Positions 36,740 through 49,261 of a DNA stretch of 64,000 nucleotides are shown here, piece by piece. This stretch comes from Megamerina dolium. Lineage: Eukaryota > Arthropoda > Insecta > Diptera > Megamerinidae. Location of the stretch: assembly GCA_963854835.1 (NCBI GenBank), contig OY978525.1:3863501-3927500 (forward strand). The letters run 5' to 3'. Each line of letters starts with the position of its first letter. Positions within the stretch are counted from its first letter, which is position 1. The notes beneath the pieces were generated by a model that saw only the letters and a program-made list of their open reading frames with translations, was not told the DNA's origin and did not search any database. The position numbers and the translations under genes are program-made.

Positions 36740-37590
36740 ATTTTCCGTCGATACCCACTACTTTTTCCACATTTTTTTTGCTTCATCGTAAGAATAGAAG
36801 CGCTGTTCTTAAAGGCCGTGTGTCATCGATCGGAACAAATGGTAATCGAAAGGAGCAATGTATACGGCGGGTGGGGGAGAACTTCTCATTTGAGCGTTTT
36901 TAAGTACACTGTTGTTGTAAAATAACATTCTGTCGTGTCTATCAGCGTATTGGGGGCGTTTTTCATGCAATACTCGGCTTAAACGCTTCAATTGTCGTCG
37001 GTGCAGATCTCCTGTGATCGTCTGGCCCAATTTTAACAGCTCATAATACATCACACCCACCAAATACACAGCATGATCTTCTCACCTTGAATATTCGGCT
37101 CGACCGTCGATGATGAGGCATGGCCGGGGTATCTATACGTTGCCCGACGTTTTGGATGATCGCAATGGAAGCACTTTTTATCGCCAGTTACAATTCGATG
37201 CAAAAACACCTTTGTTTTTTTCCGTTAGAGCAGTTGTTCACATGTGCAAAAACGGCGTTCGACGTCTCTTGGCTTCAGTTCATGCGGCACCCAATTTCAT
37301 AACTTTCGGATCATTCCCATTGCGTTGAAACGATGCCAAATTGTTGGCTGAGTGACTCCAAGTGTTTTTGTGAGTTTATCTTGCATTTGTGATGGATCTT
37401 CAACTCTTCATCCTCAAACTTTGGCGGCGCTCCGGATCGTTTTTCGTCTTCCAAATCAAAATTGCCACTTTTAAATCGTGCAAACCATTTCTGACACATT
37501 CGTTTAGCTAAAGCATGGTCACCATGAACTTCAACTAAAATACGATGATTTTCGGCAGTGAATTAAATGTAGATCTCTCCCACGATTACT
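36740..37590 (-). mobile_element. Mariner transposase relic
   Basis: Reading the - strand from 37590, the pieces are LVEVHGDHALAKR, CQKWFARFKSGNFDLEDEKR at 37497-37440 and SGAPPKFEDEEL. A frameshifted central part follows, then YYELLKLGQTITGDLHRRQL near 37048-36985, ADRHDRMLFYNN, and PPPAVYIAPFDYHLFRSM near 36880-36825. These are the N-terminal helix-turn-helix, the mid-domain and the last catalytic motif of a mauritiana-like mariner. Stops and frameshifts are frequent. Terminal repeats were not found. Confidence 0.78.
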
Positions 37591-38290
37591 TTTTTTTTAA
37601 TATATAACATACTTTGTAAATTTTTTTTTTCTCCCACTAATTTTACCCGCCCTAATATACTTACTACACAAAATCAATCAATGTTGATAATGATTTCCAC
37701 AAAAATTGTACAAATACAAATATTTCAAATCAATCAATAATCAAATAATGTCATGCAATCGTCACATAGCCCGGTGCTTAATGGTAGTAGTTTATCTGAG
37801 AAACGGTCACCTAAAGGAGGATTTATCGTTCTAGTTTAGCACTTTTTTCTAACTTACTATTGTAATTGTCTACAAAATTAAGCTACAGCGCTGCAAGTGC
37901 AGTTGAAATAGAAAAATGATCGAACAAAGTGATCGTGACGCTACTGCTATGTCAGTTGAGATTGCTATGTTCTTGTTGTTTGTGCATTCATTTTCGTTTT
38001 TTTTTTTCATTACTTTTATATGTAACAAAAAAGCAACAACAAGTAGGTAACAATATTTTTATTCTTTATGGGTGAGCTTTTATAAAGGGTACATATAGGA
38101 TAAGTAGAGGTTAGGTTAGGTTATGTGGTTGACCTCTCTCTGAGAGGACACATTTAGGCCAGAATCTTGTGACACTACTTTAACTTAGTTTTGTTACAGA
38201 GCTCTACTAACTACCAGAAGGATAAGTAGAAAAAGGCTTATCATTCTTTTGAAAGCCTTATATTTTTTATGTGAGATATCGAGATTTGGA

Positions 38291-38659
38291 TTTTGTGTGG
38301 GTGCCGTGGCTCAGTGGTTAGTGTGTTGGCCTTCTGATCTGTAGGTCGTGGTTCAATACCCGACTGATGCATAACAAATTTAATATCGATAAGATTTTTC
38401 TTTCGAAAGGTACCCACCTGTCGGCAAGCAAATGGCAATTCTTCCGACAGTAACAACTTGCCATGAAAAAGCTTTTAAAAGAACTCTGTGACAAAGCTCA
38501 GAAAAAGTGATGTCGCAAGGGTTCTGCCGTTCGGAACCGGCTAAAATAAGTAGGTCCCTTCTAATACTATCCAAAATTTAACACGCACAACAGTAATTGA
38601 AGAGAAGCTCGGCCAATGAGCCCTTCGGTGCTTTAAGTGCCACATATTTATTTATTTTT
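38291..38659 (+). mobile_element. tRNA-derived SINE, complete copy with 13-bp target duplication
   Basis: The 5' head reads GGGTGCCGTGGCTCAGTGG, with an RNA polymerase III A box (TGGCTCAGTGGTTA, 38307-38320) and a B-box-like GGTTCAATACC (38350-38360). A body of about 250 bases shared with six other copies follows. The 3' end is CACATATTTATTTATTTTTA. The target duplication ATCGAGATTTGGA is perfect (38278-38290 and 38660-38672). It has the size, promoter and tail of a tRNA SINE and codes for nothing. Confidence 0.9.
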
Positions 38660-38674
38660 ATCGAGATTTGGACG

Positions 38675-41600
38675 AGATTCTTTTGAAGTTTTTAAATTTT
38701 AATCCGATTAGAAATAAAATTTCAACAGGTTTCAATTCATTAGGTCAACAACAATAGCAGATATTTGGAATAAAGTAAAACCATATTTTTCAGAACGAAA
38801 ATTTTTGCTACCTATATGTCTGGAAACTGTCCTGTTTTCAAGATTTTTTGGTTTTTATTTTCGGATTCAGCATACGATTTTCCGAGAATAGGATGAAACA
38901 AAAAAATGTTTTCCGTGATCACAGCAATAAAACTGTATGACATTTTAAATTTTACTTTTAAGGAGAAAATATAAAAAATTAACTTTTATTGCTGAGCAGA
39001 AAAAACAATTTTCAAAAATTATTTTTTATTGTTTAGCCAAAAAAAAAAAAAAATTAAACTCAAAAAATAATTCTTTCGTTAGAGTAAAAAAACATAAATC
39101 AAACATCCTCTAAAGAGAAGTACATGCCAGAAGGGATGCTATTGAGAATAAATCTCAAAATTGCCAATTGGGAATTTACGATTCAACAAAACAAAAGAAC
39201 TTAATGGGATGAAAGCTTTTCAAGCATATATATATTTATGCTCTCACTTGATCAATTTGCTCTATTTCATTTTTGTACTAACGTGAGTGATGCCAGATTT
39301 TATTTTTGTGCAAAAAGAAAAAAAAATCTTAAATTAAAAAAAAAATGCTAAAAGGACCCAATTTCTTCAGAAGATTTATTACTTTATTATCAGATTTTTC
39401 AAAATCTAGAAAACTATTGCGTATTCATTCTTTTTCTTTTATGCTATATTTAGACGATAGCGAAATTGTTCAATTTTGACAGGCTATTTCAATCTCAATT
39501 TCAATCCAATAACACAATTATTTGCCATTTGACAACTGATTGTTTACGTTGTGAGAAAATATAAAAAATGTTTGTATATAATTTTCACATTCTTAAACAT
39601 TTATGATAATATTAGCAATATTGTGCACCATATAGGAATGGTGTATAGTGACAATATCAAGAAGTATTGTAAACCTCGTAAAATTTAACCGCAAATGATT
39701 GCGCTGCTGCGATTACCACCGCACTTTTTTTCTTTATTCTGCTTCTTCTTTTTTTTTTTTACAGGTGACGTAAGTTTTGTTAAATTAAGTAATTTAGGTT
39801 CTCTAGCGAACATAATACAAATCAACACCAATTTTGATTTTACTCGCTTCTTTACGAAATAATCGATCAAAGTCAGAGTTGCATAGAGGAAAATCTAACA
39901 AAGTTATAGGGATGTGTACAAAATTCTAGTTTATCGTGGTAGTAATTTTATATGGGAAATCTGTTTGTTCGAAACTAGATTTGAGTGATAATATCAAAAT
40001 TGAAGATAATCTCGTATGTGGAAACATACTATTAGACTAAAATACAAAATATGTATATCACCCAGTGGAGGTGGTTATATTGGCGCTCTTTGCAAATTTG
40101 AAATATAGCAACTGAAAACTGTCAAACATATCGTATTCGAAAAAATGGATTTCCTGGTCCTGGTGTGAAAGAGATTCAATTCTCCAAGTTTGTGCTTGGC
40201 GTAATAACAACTTCTACAAGTACAAATCCCAATAAAATTGTGATCTAAACATGATACAATTGTAAAGGTGATGAATTTCAGGCGAATATGAAAATAATGT
40301 ATAGTTTTGCGAAATATACGCCTTATAAATAAACTATAAATTTTTCACATTTCATAAAAAATTTTGAGCTTTCCATTATCAAAAATCTGGCAGCACGTTT
40401 TCATACACGTCATAGTTCATACTCGCTCTTATCATACTCACTTGCAATTTTCAATTTGTATTAGAAAACATACTCTCAACATAATGCAATTTGTTGTTGT
40501 TGTTGTTATCATTGCTTTTGCCAATATACTCAAACATATACTCATATGTGTGTACTTGTTGTTGGACTTACATATATGTTTTAATTAAACATTTTGGTGA
40601 ATGATGACGTCTACTCCACATTATAATTTGCCATTCACTTACACAAAGTGAATTCATACACACACACACACACACACTATACCATATTAATTTACATAGA
40701 TGCATATACATATATTAGTATATACAAAAACGACTAGTATATGTAAATTATATTTAATGTATGGGCTGAGAAGTCTGTGTCAATTGTTGTTGATTGCCGT
40801 CAAGAGTGAGTATTTTTTCAGTTATTTTGTTTTTTTTTTTTGTATTATTGAGAAGCAAATAAGCATTGAATGAGAGTGTTGTAAGTGCCATATAGCGGCG
40901 ACAAATGGCAAAAAAGTCATTGTCAAAATGTAATGTCGTTGCTGTTGTTGTTGTTGTTAATATTATTTGAGTTTGATTGTTATTATTCGTACTATTACAA
41001 CTGCTGCTGTTGCTGCTGCTGCTGTTAGTGTCACCGTTGTTGTGGTTCTCATTGACGTTGTCGTTGCTGGTGTACGAGTATGTGTTGATTTCAAGGATTT
41101 CGAAATTAGGTTGTTTTGATCTTAGCATATACATACATATATATTCATGTTTGTATGTTTGATGATTCTCTGTTGTTGATGGTGTTGTTGTTGTTTTATT
41201 TGCTTATGTTTATGCTAACGATTCTACATATACCGAATATTTATGTATAGATCGTGCTTCAGCAAAATGTTTGGCGAATGCCATATCTTAACATTGTTGT
41301 TGCGTTGTATTCATTTATGATTTTGTGTGCAAGTGTATGAGTGTGTGTGTGTATGTGTGTAGCATGCTTATATACCTTACATACATATTTTTGTTATATG
41401 TATGGTAGCTACTATGCTATATGCTTAGTTTTTAGGTCACCTCGATAATTTATTTTGTTGATAGTCGCTGTGCTGTTGCTGTTGTTGTTGTTGTTATTAT
41501 TATTATTATTGTAAATTTGTTATTGTAAAACTTACATTTTTTAAAAAATGGCACACAGCGCACTTGGTGAGTGGAAATTTTTTCGTATTTTTTCGTATTT

Positions 41601-41975
41601 ATTATTTTTCTTTTTGTATTTGTTTACCAGTTGTTATTGTTATAGGTATATATATGTATATGTATATGTATGTCTGTATGTAAGTAAAAAATTCTTTTTA
41701 CATACCAAAATTTTTCATTTTGTGTGATAGCGTAGAGAGTTAGAGATTACATCGTCTAGATAATTTTAGATTTTTTTTTGCATATTTCATTTTCAAAAAA
41801 CACTTGCAATGCGCTATTTTGAGATTGCCATTAGTGTGGTACATTAGAAAGAGCCACAAAAAAAAAAAAGTTTACAAATGCCGAGCCTATTTTGGATGCT
41901 TAGCTTAATAGTATTTCAGTGCCATAGCCGAGCCATAAAAATCAACATAATTATATTTCATCATATTTTTATTAT
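38675..41975. other. AT-rich spacer with microsatellites
   Basis: GTT/GCT, CA (40660-40677) and GT runs are frequent. No transposon or exon is recognised. Confidence 0.4.
40930..41515. repeat. Cluster of GTT/GCT microsatellites
   Basis: Separate GTT and GCT runs occur at about 40939-40957, 41003-41045, 41173-41195 and 41470-41510. They would encode poly-Asn, Gln or Ser in one direction and poly-Leu in the other. Confidence 0.85.
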
Positions 41976-41979
41976 TTGA

Positions 41980-43145
41980 AGACCCTCATTAATTTTTACA
42001 ATTCAACATTTTTTGTGAACATATTTGACCCTTATTTTCAGCTCTTATGGAACCTTCCCTCACAAAACGCACATAAGAACACTTGAAAATCAGCAAATAA
42101 TCCCATAATGTCTCAAGAGAGATAAATTACGTGACCGACCTCTATTTATTTTTGCTGTTCATGTTGTTTTCTGAAAAAAATTTCCCCCTATTTTAACCCC
42201 TTATGAGATCTTTCCTACAAAATGTATAATGCATGAAAATACCTAATTTCGGCAAATAATCCCAAAAAAATCTCAAGAGAGATAAATAATGTGACCGACA
42301 TTCATTAATTTTTACTACTCAACCCTATTTCGGAACATTATTACTCCTTATTTTAACCCCTTATGAGGCTTCCCCTACAAAATGCATATAAGAACACCTG
42401 AAAATCAACAAATAACCTCATAACGTCTCTATAGAGATAAATTATGCGCCCGACCTACATTAATTTATACTACTCAACATTTCTTTTGAACATTTTTACC
42501 CCCTATTTAACCCCTTATGAGGCCTTCCCTATAAAATGCACATAAAACACCTGGAAAACGACAACTTCTACTACTCAACGTTTCTTCTGAACATTCTTAC
42601 CCTCTATTTTAACAACTTATGACGCGTCCCCTACAAAATTCACATAAAAACACCTGCAAAACGACAAATAACCTATAGTGTCTCCAAGGAGGTAAATTAT
42701 CTGATCGACCCCCCATTAATTTTTACTAATCAGCATTTTCTCTGAACATCTTTACCATCTATTTTAATCCCTTATGAGACCAACCCTACAAAATTTACAA
42801 AAAATCTTATGAAAATCAACAAAAAATCTATAGCGCCTCAAGGTGGTAAATTATCTGATTGACCCTCATTAATTTTTACTAGTCAGCATTTTTTCTGAAC
42901 ATTTTTATCCCGTATTTTAACTCCTTATGGAACCGTTCCTACAAAATGCACATAAAATCACTTGGAAAATGACAAATAATGTCTCCAAGGCAGTAAATTA
43001 TTTGACCAAACATCATTAAATTTTATTACTTAACATTTTTTCTGAACATTCTTAGCCCCTATTTTAACCCCTTATAGAACCTCTCCTACAAAATTTGCGT
43101 AAAAACAATGTGAAAATCGACAAAGAACCTTATAGCTGCCAATTT
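41980..43145 (+). repeat. Tandem array of a ~155-bp repeat
   Basis: About eight imperfect units start at or near 41983, 42137, 42297, 42452, 42565 (short), 42707, 42861 and 43004. Each contains a CATTAATTTTTACT segment, TTCTGAACAT, CCCCTATTTTAACCCCTTAT, CCTACAAAAT and GATAAATTATGTGACCGACC. Single units of the same repeat are scattered elsewhere in the window. Confidence 0.88.
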
Positions 43146-43149
43146 TAAT

Positions 43150-44995
43150 AAGTTTTACAAAGTTTTTTTTGAAGTTTCTACAGGAAGACGAATTTATAAT
43201 TACTTCTTGGAAACTGCCTCAAGCAAAACTAGGTTGAATAGGTTGAATAGGACGTTGAATAAGTCGTCTCATGATGCTTTATTGGAGCTGTTTGTGTAAT
43301 TGGGAAGCTTAAAATAAGAGTAAGAAAAAGTCTAAAAATAGCATTGTGTATTTAAAATGAATATTTAATTCAAAATGGCGAAGTTTGTCGCAATCATATG
43401 TGGAGAAGTTAGTCAATACCAAAACCTTGATTTATCGCGAGATTACGCGAAATGTTGGTGACTGAATGTCAAAATAAAATTATAAAGTATTGAAAAAAAG
43501 AAAAAGAGAAAATAAAAAGATAATTTTTCATTTGTTTAGTAACATTTTAAATGACTTAAATCGTTTACATTGTTGTTGAAAAAAACTATTGAACTTGTTT
43601 CCTCACCATATACACAATGCAATATGAATTTTTCTCCAACTCACAAACATATTACTAATTGTATATAATTCAAGCAAATTCCAAACAGAATCAATTAATT
43701 ATGCTTATTTTAATTTAATCATATTAACAGTTTACAAATTGTATACTCCATACAAAACAACTAATGGTATATCTACAATATATTAATACTTCGTAATGAT
43801 GGGATTATGACTATGATGATGATGATGAATTATTAATAAATATTTGTATGTAATATGTAGCATAACAATGATGATTTACTAAACAATTTTCAGCACATTG
43901 GTACGTATGTATGTACCAATTAAAAATGCACTATTTGAGTACCCGCTTGCCGTCACATTAGTTACGCTTATAAGCAACAAACATTTCTATGCATGCATCA
44001 TCGATATGCGTATATGCGTACGAGTCGTAACAGCAATAGTGCCATGCAAAAGTAAATTAACAAACGCGTGCGCTAACCTTACACTAACACTTACTATATA
44101 ACAACAATAACGACAACAACAACAACAACAACCCCACCCAAAATGCATTTTCCCAAATGAATTGTTGGCTGGCCATCTAGTCGACCATACAAAGGTTGAT
44201 TGTGCGTTTAGTTCACTGACTGGTTAACTGACTGGTGTGTTGATGTTTACTTATTTCTCTTCCTGTTGTTCTTCACTCTCAATCGAAAATGAAAAATAAG
44301 TTTTTTTTTTGCCCAAAAATAGTTTCACCAAGTCAATGACCCGGACAATTTTCTACAAACACTCAAAAAATATATAGCAACACAAAATGTTGCAATTGCA
44401 ATTCTATCGTATTCTATTCAGAACATCAGAATTGAGAGGCGGGAGAGAGAGATAGGGAAAATTGATACAATATGAATGACAGCAACATTCCGACAACCGC
44501 AAATTTGTGATAGACCCGCATTTGTGTTAATAAAAAAAAAAAAAAAGAAAATTTCGATTAAATCGAAGAAATTCGTAAATTCTCATCAAAAATGCATGCG
44601 TATGTGTTGATGAAAGTCTATTAAGTCAAAATAAATTTCCGCCAATAATTCTATATTAATTTTCCAAGCGCATGATGAACATCATCAATGGAAAAACGAT
44701 ATTAATTGAATGAGAAATTCGTTAAACGAAGCATTATTTCTTTATTGGGACCTCCTTGTAAATGTTGTAGTTCGCGTGGCAAATTTATGAGGGTGCTTAT
44801 TATGAAAATATTGTATATTGATAATTTAGCTAGAGCGAGTGCAAAAAAAAAGATTATAAAAAAGTATCGTATTTTAAAGTTCCAATTTCTTTTCACTATT
44901 CAAGCAAAATAAAAAAAATTTCTACTTTCGAGAAGTTTCTTATTACTTTTCAAAAGTGTTTTCTTAATGATGGTTGGATGGATGGCAATTTGAAA
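43150..44995. other. AT-rich spacer, nothing coding recognised
   Basis: A short ATG run (43814-43828) and a CAA run (44110-44131) are the only ordered sequence seen. Confidence 0.4.
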
Positions 44996-44997
44996 TA

Positions 44998-45363
44998 CAA
45001 AAAAAAAGCTCTTTGGCCCAGCTTCTCTTCCAGTACTATTATGCGTGTTAAATTCTGGACGGTATTAGAAGGGACCGCCTACTTATTTTATCCTGTTCCG
45101 AATGGCAGAGTCATTGTGACAACACTTTTTCTGAGCTTTGTCACACAGTTCTCATTAGAATTCTTTGAATTTTCCATTCCAATCGATTTTATTCTGAGGT
45201 TTCTTTTTCTTTTTAGATTTCTTTTCCATGAAAAATTGTTGCTGCCCAAAGAATTGCCAATTGCTTGCCGACAAGTGGCCACCATTCGAAAGAATAATCT
45301 TTTCGATATTAAATTTATGCTTCAGCCGGGTATTGAAGAGCAACGCACTGAACTACGGCACCC
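44998..45363 (-). mobile_element. tRNA-derived SINE copy, diverged
   Basis: Same family as the copy at 38291, with an insertion near 45160-45225. The head near 45320-45363 has degraded A and B boxes. The possible flanking duplication CAATTTG (44986-44992 and 45363-45369) is weak. Confidence 0.75.
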
Positions 45364-45764
45364 AATTTGGTATACACTGAAAAAAATTTCGAAATAATTT
45401 TTTTGTTTGCCATAGCGAATGATAATCTGTCCATCATTGGGAGTCGAATTAGATCTGTACGAAGGATGACACATTAATTCAAGGGTTGGATAGCTCAAAA
45501 AGGTAGTGCCATGCATTTTTTTATGGCTTTGCGGGTAGTCGTCATTTTCTAGTGGTGACTTCAACTCAACAAGTATTTTTTTTTTAATTTACAGCACCAT
45601 CACACGAAAAAAATAAAAATCTGTTCTCCAGCAGATATAATTATTTTTATTTGAATTCTTAATTCTAAACCGATGTGGGCAGGTCCCACTTCATTCGTAT
45701 CCACTAAAAAAGAATGAAAGTTTAAACATTCATTAAGTTAGATACTCAGAGTTGCCTCTAGGCG

Positions 45765-46745
45765 GTTGAAATGTTAAGCCGATTGCCATAATTTTTTATC
45801 TTTAAGTGTTTTTTTTTTATACACTTACCCACCAACTCAACTCTTTAGATGGACTTCCCTGAAAATTTGATATTTTTATAAATTTCACTATTGCCTCTCA
45901 GGGGCTGGAAGAGCCCTAGAAGAGTAAAATGTATGACCGAACTCCATTCATTTTTAAAAATAAATAAATATGTGGCACTTAAAGCCCCGATTAATTACAG
46001 TTGTGCGTGTTAAATTTTGGACAGTATTAGAAGGGACCTATTTATTTTAGCCGGTTCCGAATGGCAGAACCCTTGCGACATCACTTTTTCTGAGCTTTGT
46101 CACAGAGATGTTTTAGAAGCTTTTTCATGGCAAGTTGTTACTGTAGGAAGAATTGCCAATTACTTGCCGACAGGTGGGTACCGTTGGAAAGAAAAATCTT
46201 TTCGATATTAAATTTGTTATGCATGAGCCGGGGATTGCACCACGACCTACAGATCAGAAGGCCAACATACTAACTACTGAGCCACGGCACCCAAATAATA
46301 TTTTTATTAAATAATATTTTGACTTAACATACCTACTCCCCCTATTTTTACTCCTTAAGTAGGCTACCCTATAAACTGAACTTAAAAATACCTGAAAATT
46401 TACAAATGCTCCCATAAAAGCGCAGAATTCGTCTCTAGGATATTAAAGTATATGACCGACCACCCAAATTTGTTCTGAACCCATATTTCCATTTTTTTTA
46501 GAAAGGGCTTCCCCAACAAATAGATATTTTAATGAAATTCGCTATCACCACTTCTATGATACAAACTCCTTGTTAAAGCGTAATATTTTCCCTGAAAAAA
46601 CTTCCTTCCTATCTTCACTTTTTAGGTTAGCTCTGCTACAATATGAACTTAAGAGCACTTGAAAATCGACAAATTATCCACTAATTCCAAAGAAATCGCC
46701 CTTAAACCGGTGAACTTTATGATTGACTCCTATTAATTGTTCAAA
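45765..46745 (+). repeat. Dispersed monomers of the 155-bp repeat around a SINE
   Basis: Diverged units at 45765-45953 and 46295-46745 are separated by the SINE at 45954-46294. Landmarks are AATGTATGACCGAACTCCAT near 45928 and AGTATATGACCGACCACCCA near 46446. Confidence 0.68.
45954..46294 (-). mobile_element. tRNA-derived SINE copy
   Basis: A full-length-looking copy with its tail (AAATAAATAAATATGTGGCA) at 45958 and head at 46235-46294 (inverse of GGGTGCCGTGGCTCAGTAG). It splits a monomer of the dispersed 155-bp repeat, which continues on both sides. The exact duplication is obscured by AT-rich sequence. Confidence 0.85.
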
Positions 46746-46984
46746 TATACTTAGCATCTATCTCCGTTCCTTACGGAGGTAGTTGGCTCCCCCATACAAA
46801 ATTCATGTATTAATACAATAAAATTGAAAGGGTCCCATAAAATTATATGTTTTTGGTCGAACTGAGAATCGGATCTCCGATTTGATAAAGAGAAAATGAA
46901 CGCATTAACCACTCTGCTACGATAACCAGAATGACATGGAGGGCTCAATGCACTCAATTGCACTCAAAATATTGCAATATTGCA

Positions 46985-47975
46985 AATTTTTTTTATGATT
47001 TTGTTTTCAATGTGACAAATCAAAATAGCGAAATTCGTGTTTTGATGAAATACGAGGAAGTAAAGTGGAGGAAACAGCTCGGAATATTAACGCTGTGTAT
47101 GGCAATGAAATCACTTCAAAGCACACAGTAATGCGCTGGTTTATGAAGTTCCGATCTGACCAATGAATCACGCGGACGACCTGAGACGAAGGTGAATAAC
47201 GACGTGCTGAAAGTCACAATCGAATCGAATCCGGCCCAAAGTGCACACGATTTATCGCTGATGTTTGAGGTGTCCAGGCAAACAATACTAACCCATTTGG
47301 TTCAGATCGGCAAAGTGAAAAAGCTGGACAAGTGGGTACCACACGAATTGAACAATGACCCAAAACGCCATCGCCTCGAAGTTTACCGTTTGCTTCTTGC
47401 TCGCAACAAAAGCGAACCATTTTTGAATCGAATTCGATCCTTTACGACAATCGCAAGGATTTATCGCAGTGGTTGGATCGAAATGAAGCACCAAAACACT
47501 GTCCGAAACGAAACATCTACCAGCAGAAGCTGATGGTGATTGTTTGGTGGTCTGGAGGCGTTGAAATCCACAACAGCTTCATGAAATCGAGCGAATCGAT
47601 CACGGCGAATCTCTACTATATGCAACTGGTCGAAATAATACGGAATATTGCGATTAAACGGTCGAAATAGGTCAACCGATCAACCCCAATCCTTTTGCGC
47701 GACCACATACTGCACGAATGACTGTGGCAAAGCTACAGGAGTTGGATTTGAAAACCCTTCCAAACGATTGCACCCACTGAATTATACTTCTTTCGAAATT
47801 TGGACAACTTCCTGGTAGTAAAAAGATTTAATTCCAGAAGTTTAAGTCAAAAGTGCCTTCCAGCAGTTCATCGACTCCCGTGAACCAGTCTTTTACAGCA
47901 GAGAGATACTCGTACATGAGCTACCGCTTAAATGGTAAAAGTATATCGATAGTATGAGCGCATACTTCGATTAAA
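46985..47975 (+). mobile_element. SETMAR/mellifera-like mariner relic
   Basis: The longest intact part (47192-47450) reads as the second helix-turn-helix and linker of a mariner transposase, with SRQTILTHLVQIGKVKKLDK and WVPHELNNDPKRHRLEVYR. After a frameshift, YRSGWIEM (in frame: LSQWLDRNEAPKHCPKRN) and KLMVIVWWSGGVEIHNSFMK follow. A degraded LLRDH..., LYFFRNLDNFL and a final IDSMSAYFD end near 47975. KLDKWVPHEL is typical of the group that also gave rise to human SETMAR. It is inactive because of frameshifts. Ends were not recognised. Confidence 0.78.
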
Positions 47976-47979
47976 AATA

Positions 47980-49260
47980 AAAAGTCTCTTCATACATACA
48001 TATGTGCAAGAAGATATTTATTTAACGGCCAACTAGAGCGACTCTAACATGTTTTCTTCTTATTTTTTGACATCTTGAGCATAAAATTGTTTTCGAAACA
48101 AATGTGTTTCTCTACAGGGAGGTTCTTATTTCAGTTAAATTTGTCTAATTTAAATTACAAGATAATAAGTTATAAATGGAACTGGTTTGAACTTTCTACC
48201 TTTCCACAACTTTCAACAACATCACGTAAACATCCTTTTGACCTTTCGACCTTAACATTATTTCTTATAATACAAATTTCTAAAGGATTTTCTCTTCAAT
48301 GTTCTTTTTCTTTCGCCTGTTCCCACTCAGTCTTCGTTGCTAATAGCAAAAACATCTTAAAATGCTGTGATAAAAAGGTTTCACTGCTAAACTCGTTTTT
48401 TTATTTAGCTTTTCTTTCAAATACATACATATATGACATTCAGAAGATTGAAGTGTGTACGTGTATTCGTATATTTAATTGCGTTTTTCTATTATTCCAC
48501 TCCTTTTTCTCCATCAAAAAAATGTTGTTTGTTTGTTTACTGTTGTCATTTGTCTTTTGTTCGAATTGTTAAACATTGATCTTTGCTGCTGTTGTTGCTT
48601 CTGCTGTCAAATACAAACAATATTTTTTTTTTCCCTGTTCTACAACATTATTGTAATTTGACTATCAATAATGCTGGCTGTTGTTATTGTTTGTTATCTG
48701 ATCTTATATGAAACCGCATATATCATACCATATGTATGTACTCATCTACACTATTAGGAATTTGTTTGCATTCACACATACTTAGAAATATGTACGATAT
48801 GTTTTATTTGCACAATGAAAGTGTTGTTCATCACTGTCGTTTATGGGAAATTACTTTGCAAATGCATTTCGAAAATATGAGGGTTATTGAATATTTCAAT
48901 AATTTTCAAAACTGAGTGATGTCTATAATAACTTCATACATGTTGAATGTATGTTGTGTAACTCTTCCAGATAACTATAATGTTTTTCAGACAAAATATC
49001 CGTTGAGTTTTGAAAAGAACGATACAGAAATGTAGTTTAATTAACACTAATTGAACCCAGGTATCGAAACTACAACCACGGGCTAAGAATTCTAATGATT
49101 GCACTACCGTATTGGAATTTGGATTTTTCTTCAGTTCAGCCCCTACAACAGACTACATTTAGCTATGAAATTCTTCAAAATTATTGCAGCTGATATAGCA
49201 AAAATAAATAATATAAATAGGCCTCGAAGAACTTTAGTCGATCTTCTGCTTCAGCTTTAT
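47980..49260. other. AT-rich spacer, nothing recognised
   Basis: A 165-codon frame at 48075-48572 has biased, low-information composition and is not supported as a gene. Confidence 0.4.
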
Positions 49261-49261
49261 T

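Noticed and set aside
38298..38370. Possible tRNA gene (A and B boxes)
   Set aside because: The tRNA-like part lacks a full cloverleaf, is fused to a shared SINE body and is flanked by a SINE-type target duplication.
40754..41134. 126-codon frame rich in Asn, Ser and Thr (- strand)
   Set aside because: It is produced by GTT/GCT microsatellites. No domain and no flanking coding signal are seen.
45954..46294. Recurring small frames beginning MDSIRRDL at 38.4, 46.0 and 53.6 kb
   Set aside because: They are shadows inside SINE copies and do not reflect a conserved peptide.
48075..48572. 165-codon frame rich in Phe, Ser and Cys
   Set aside because: AT-rich, low-information composition with no recognisable domain and no codon-use support.
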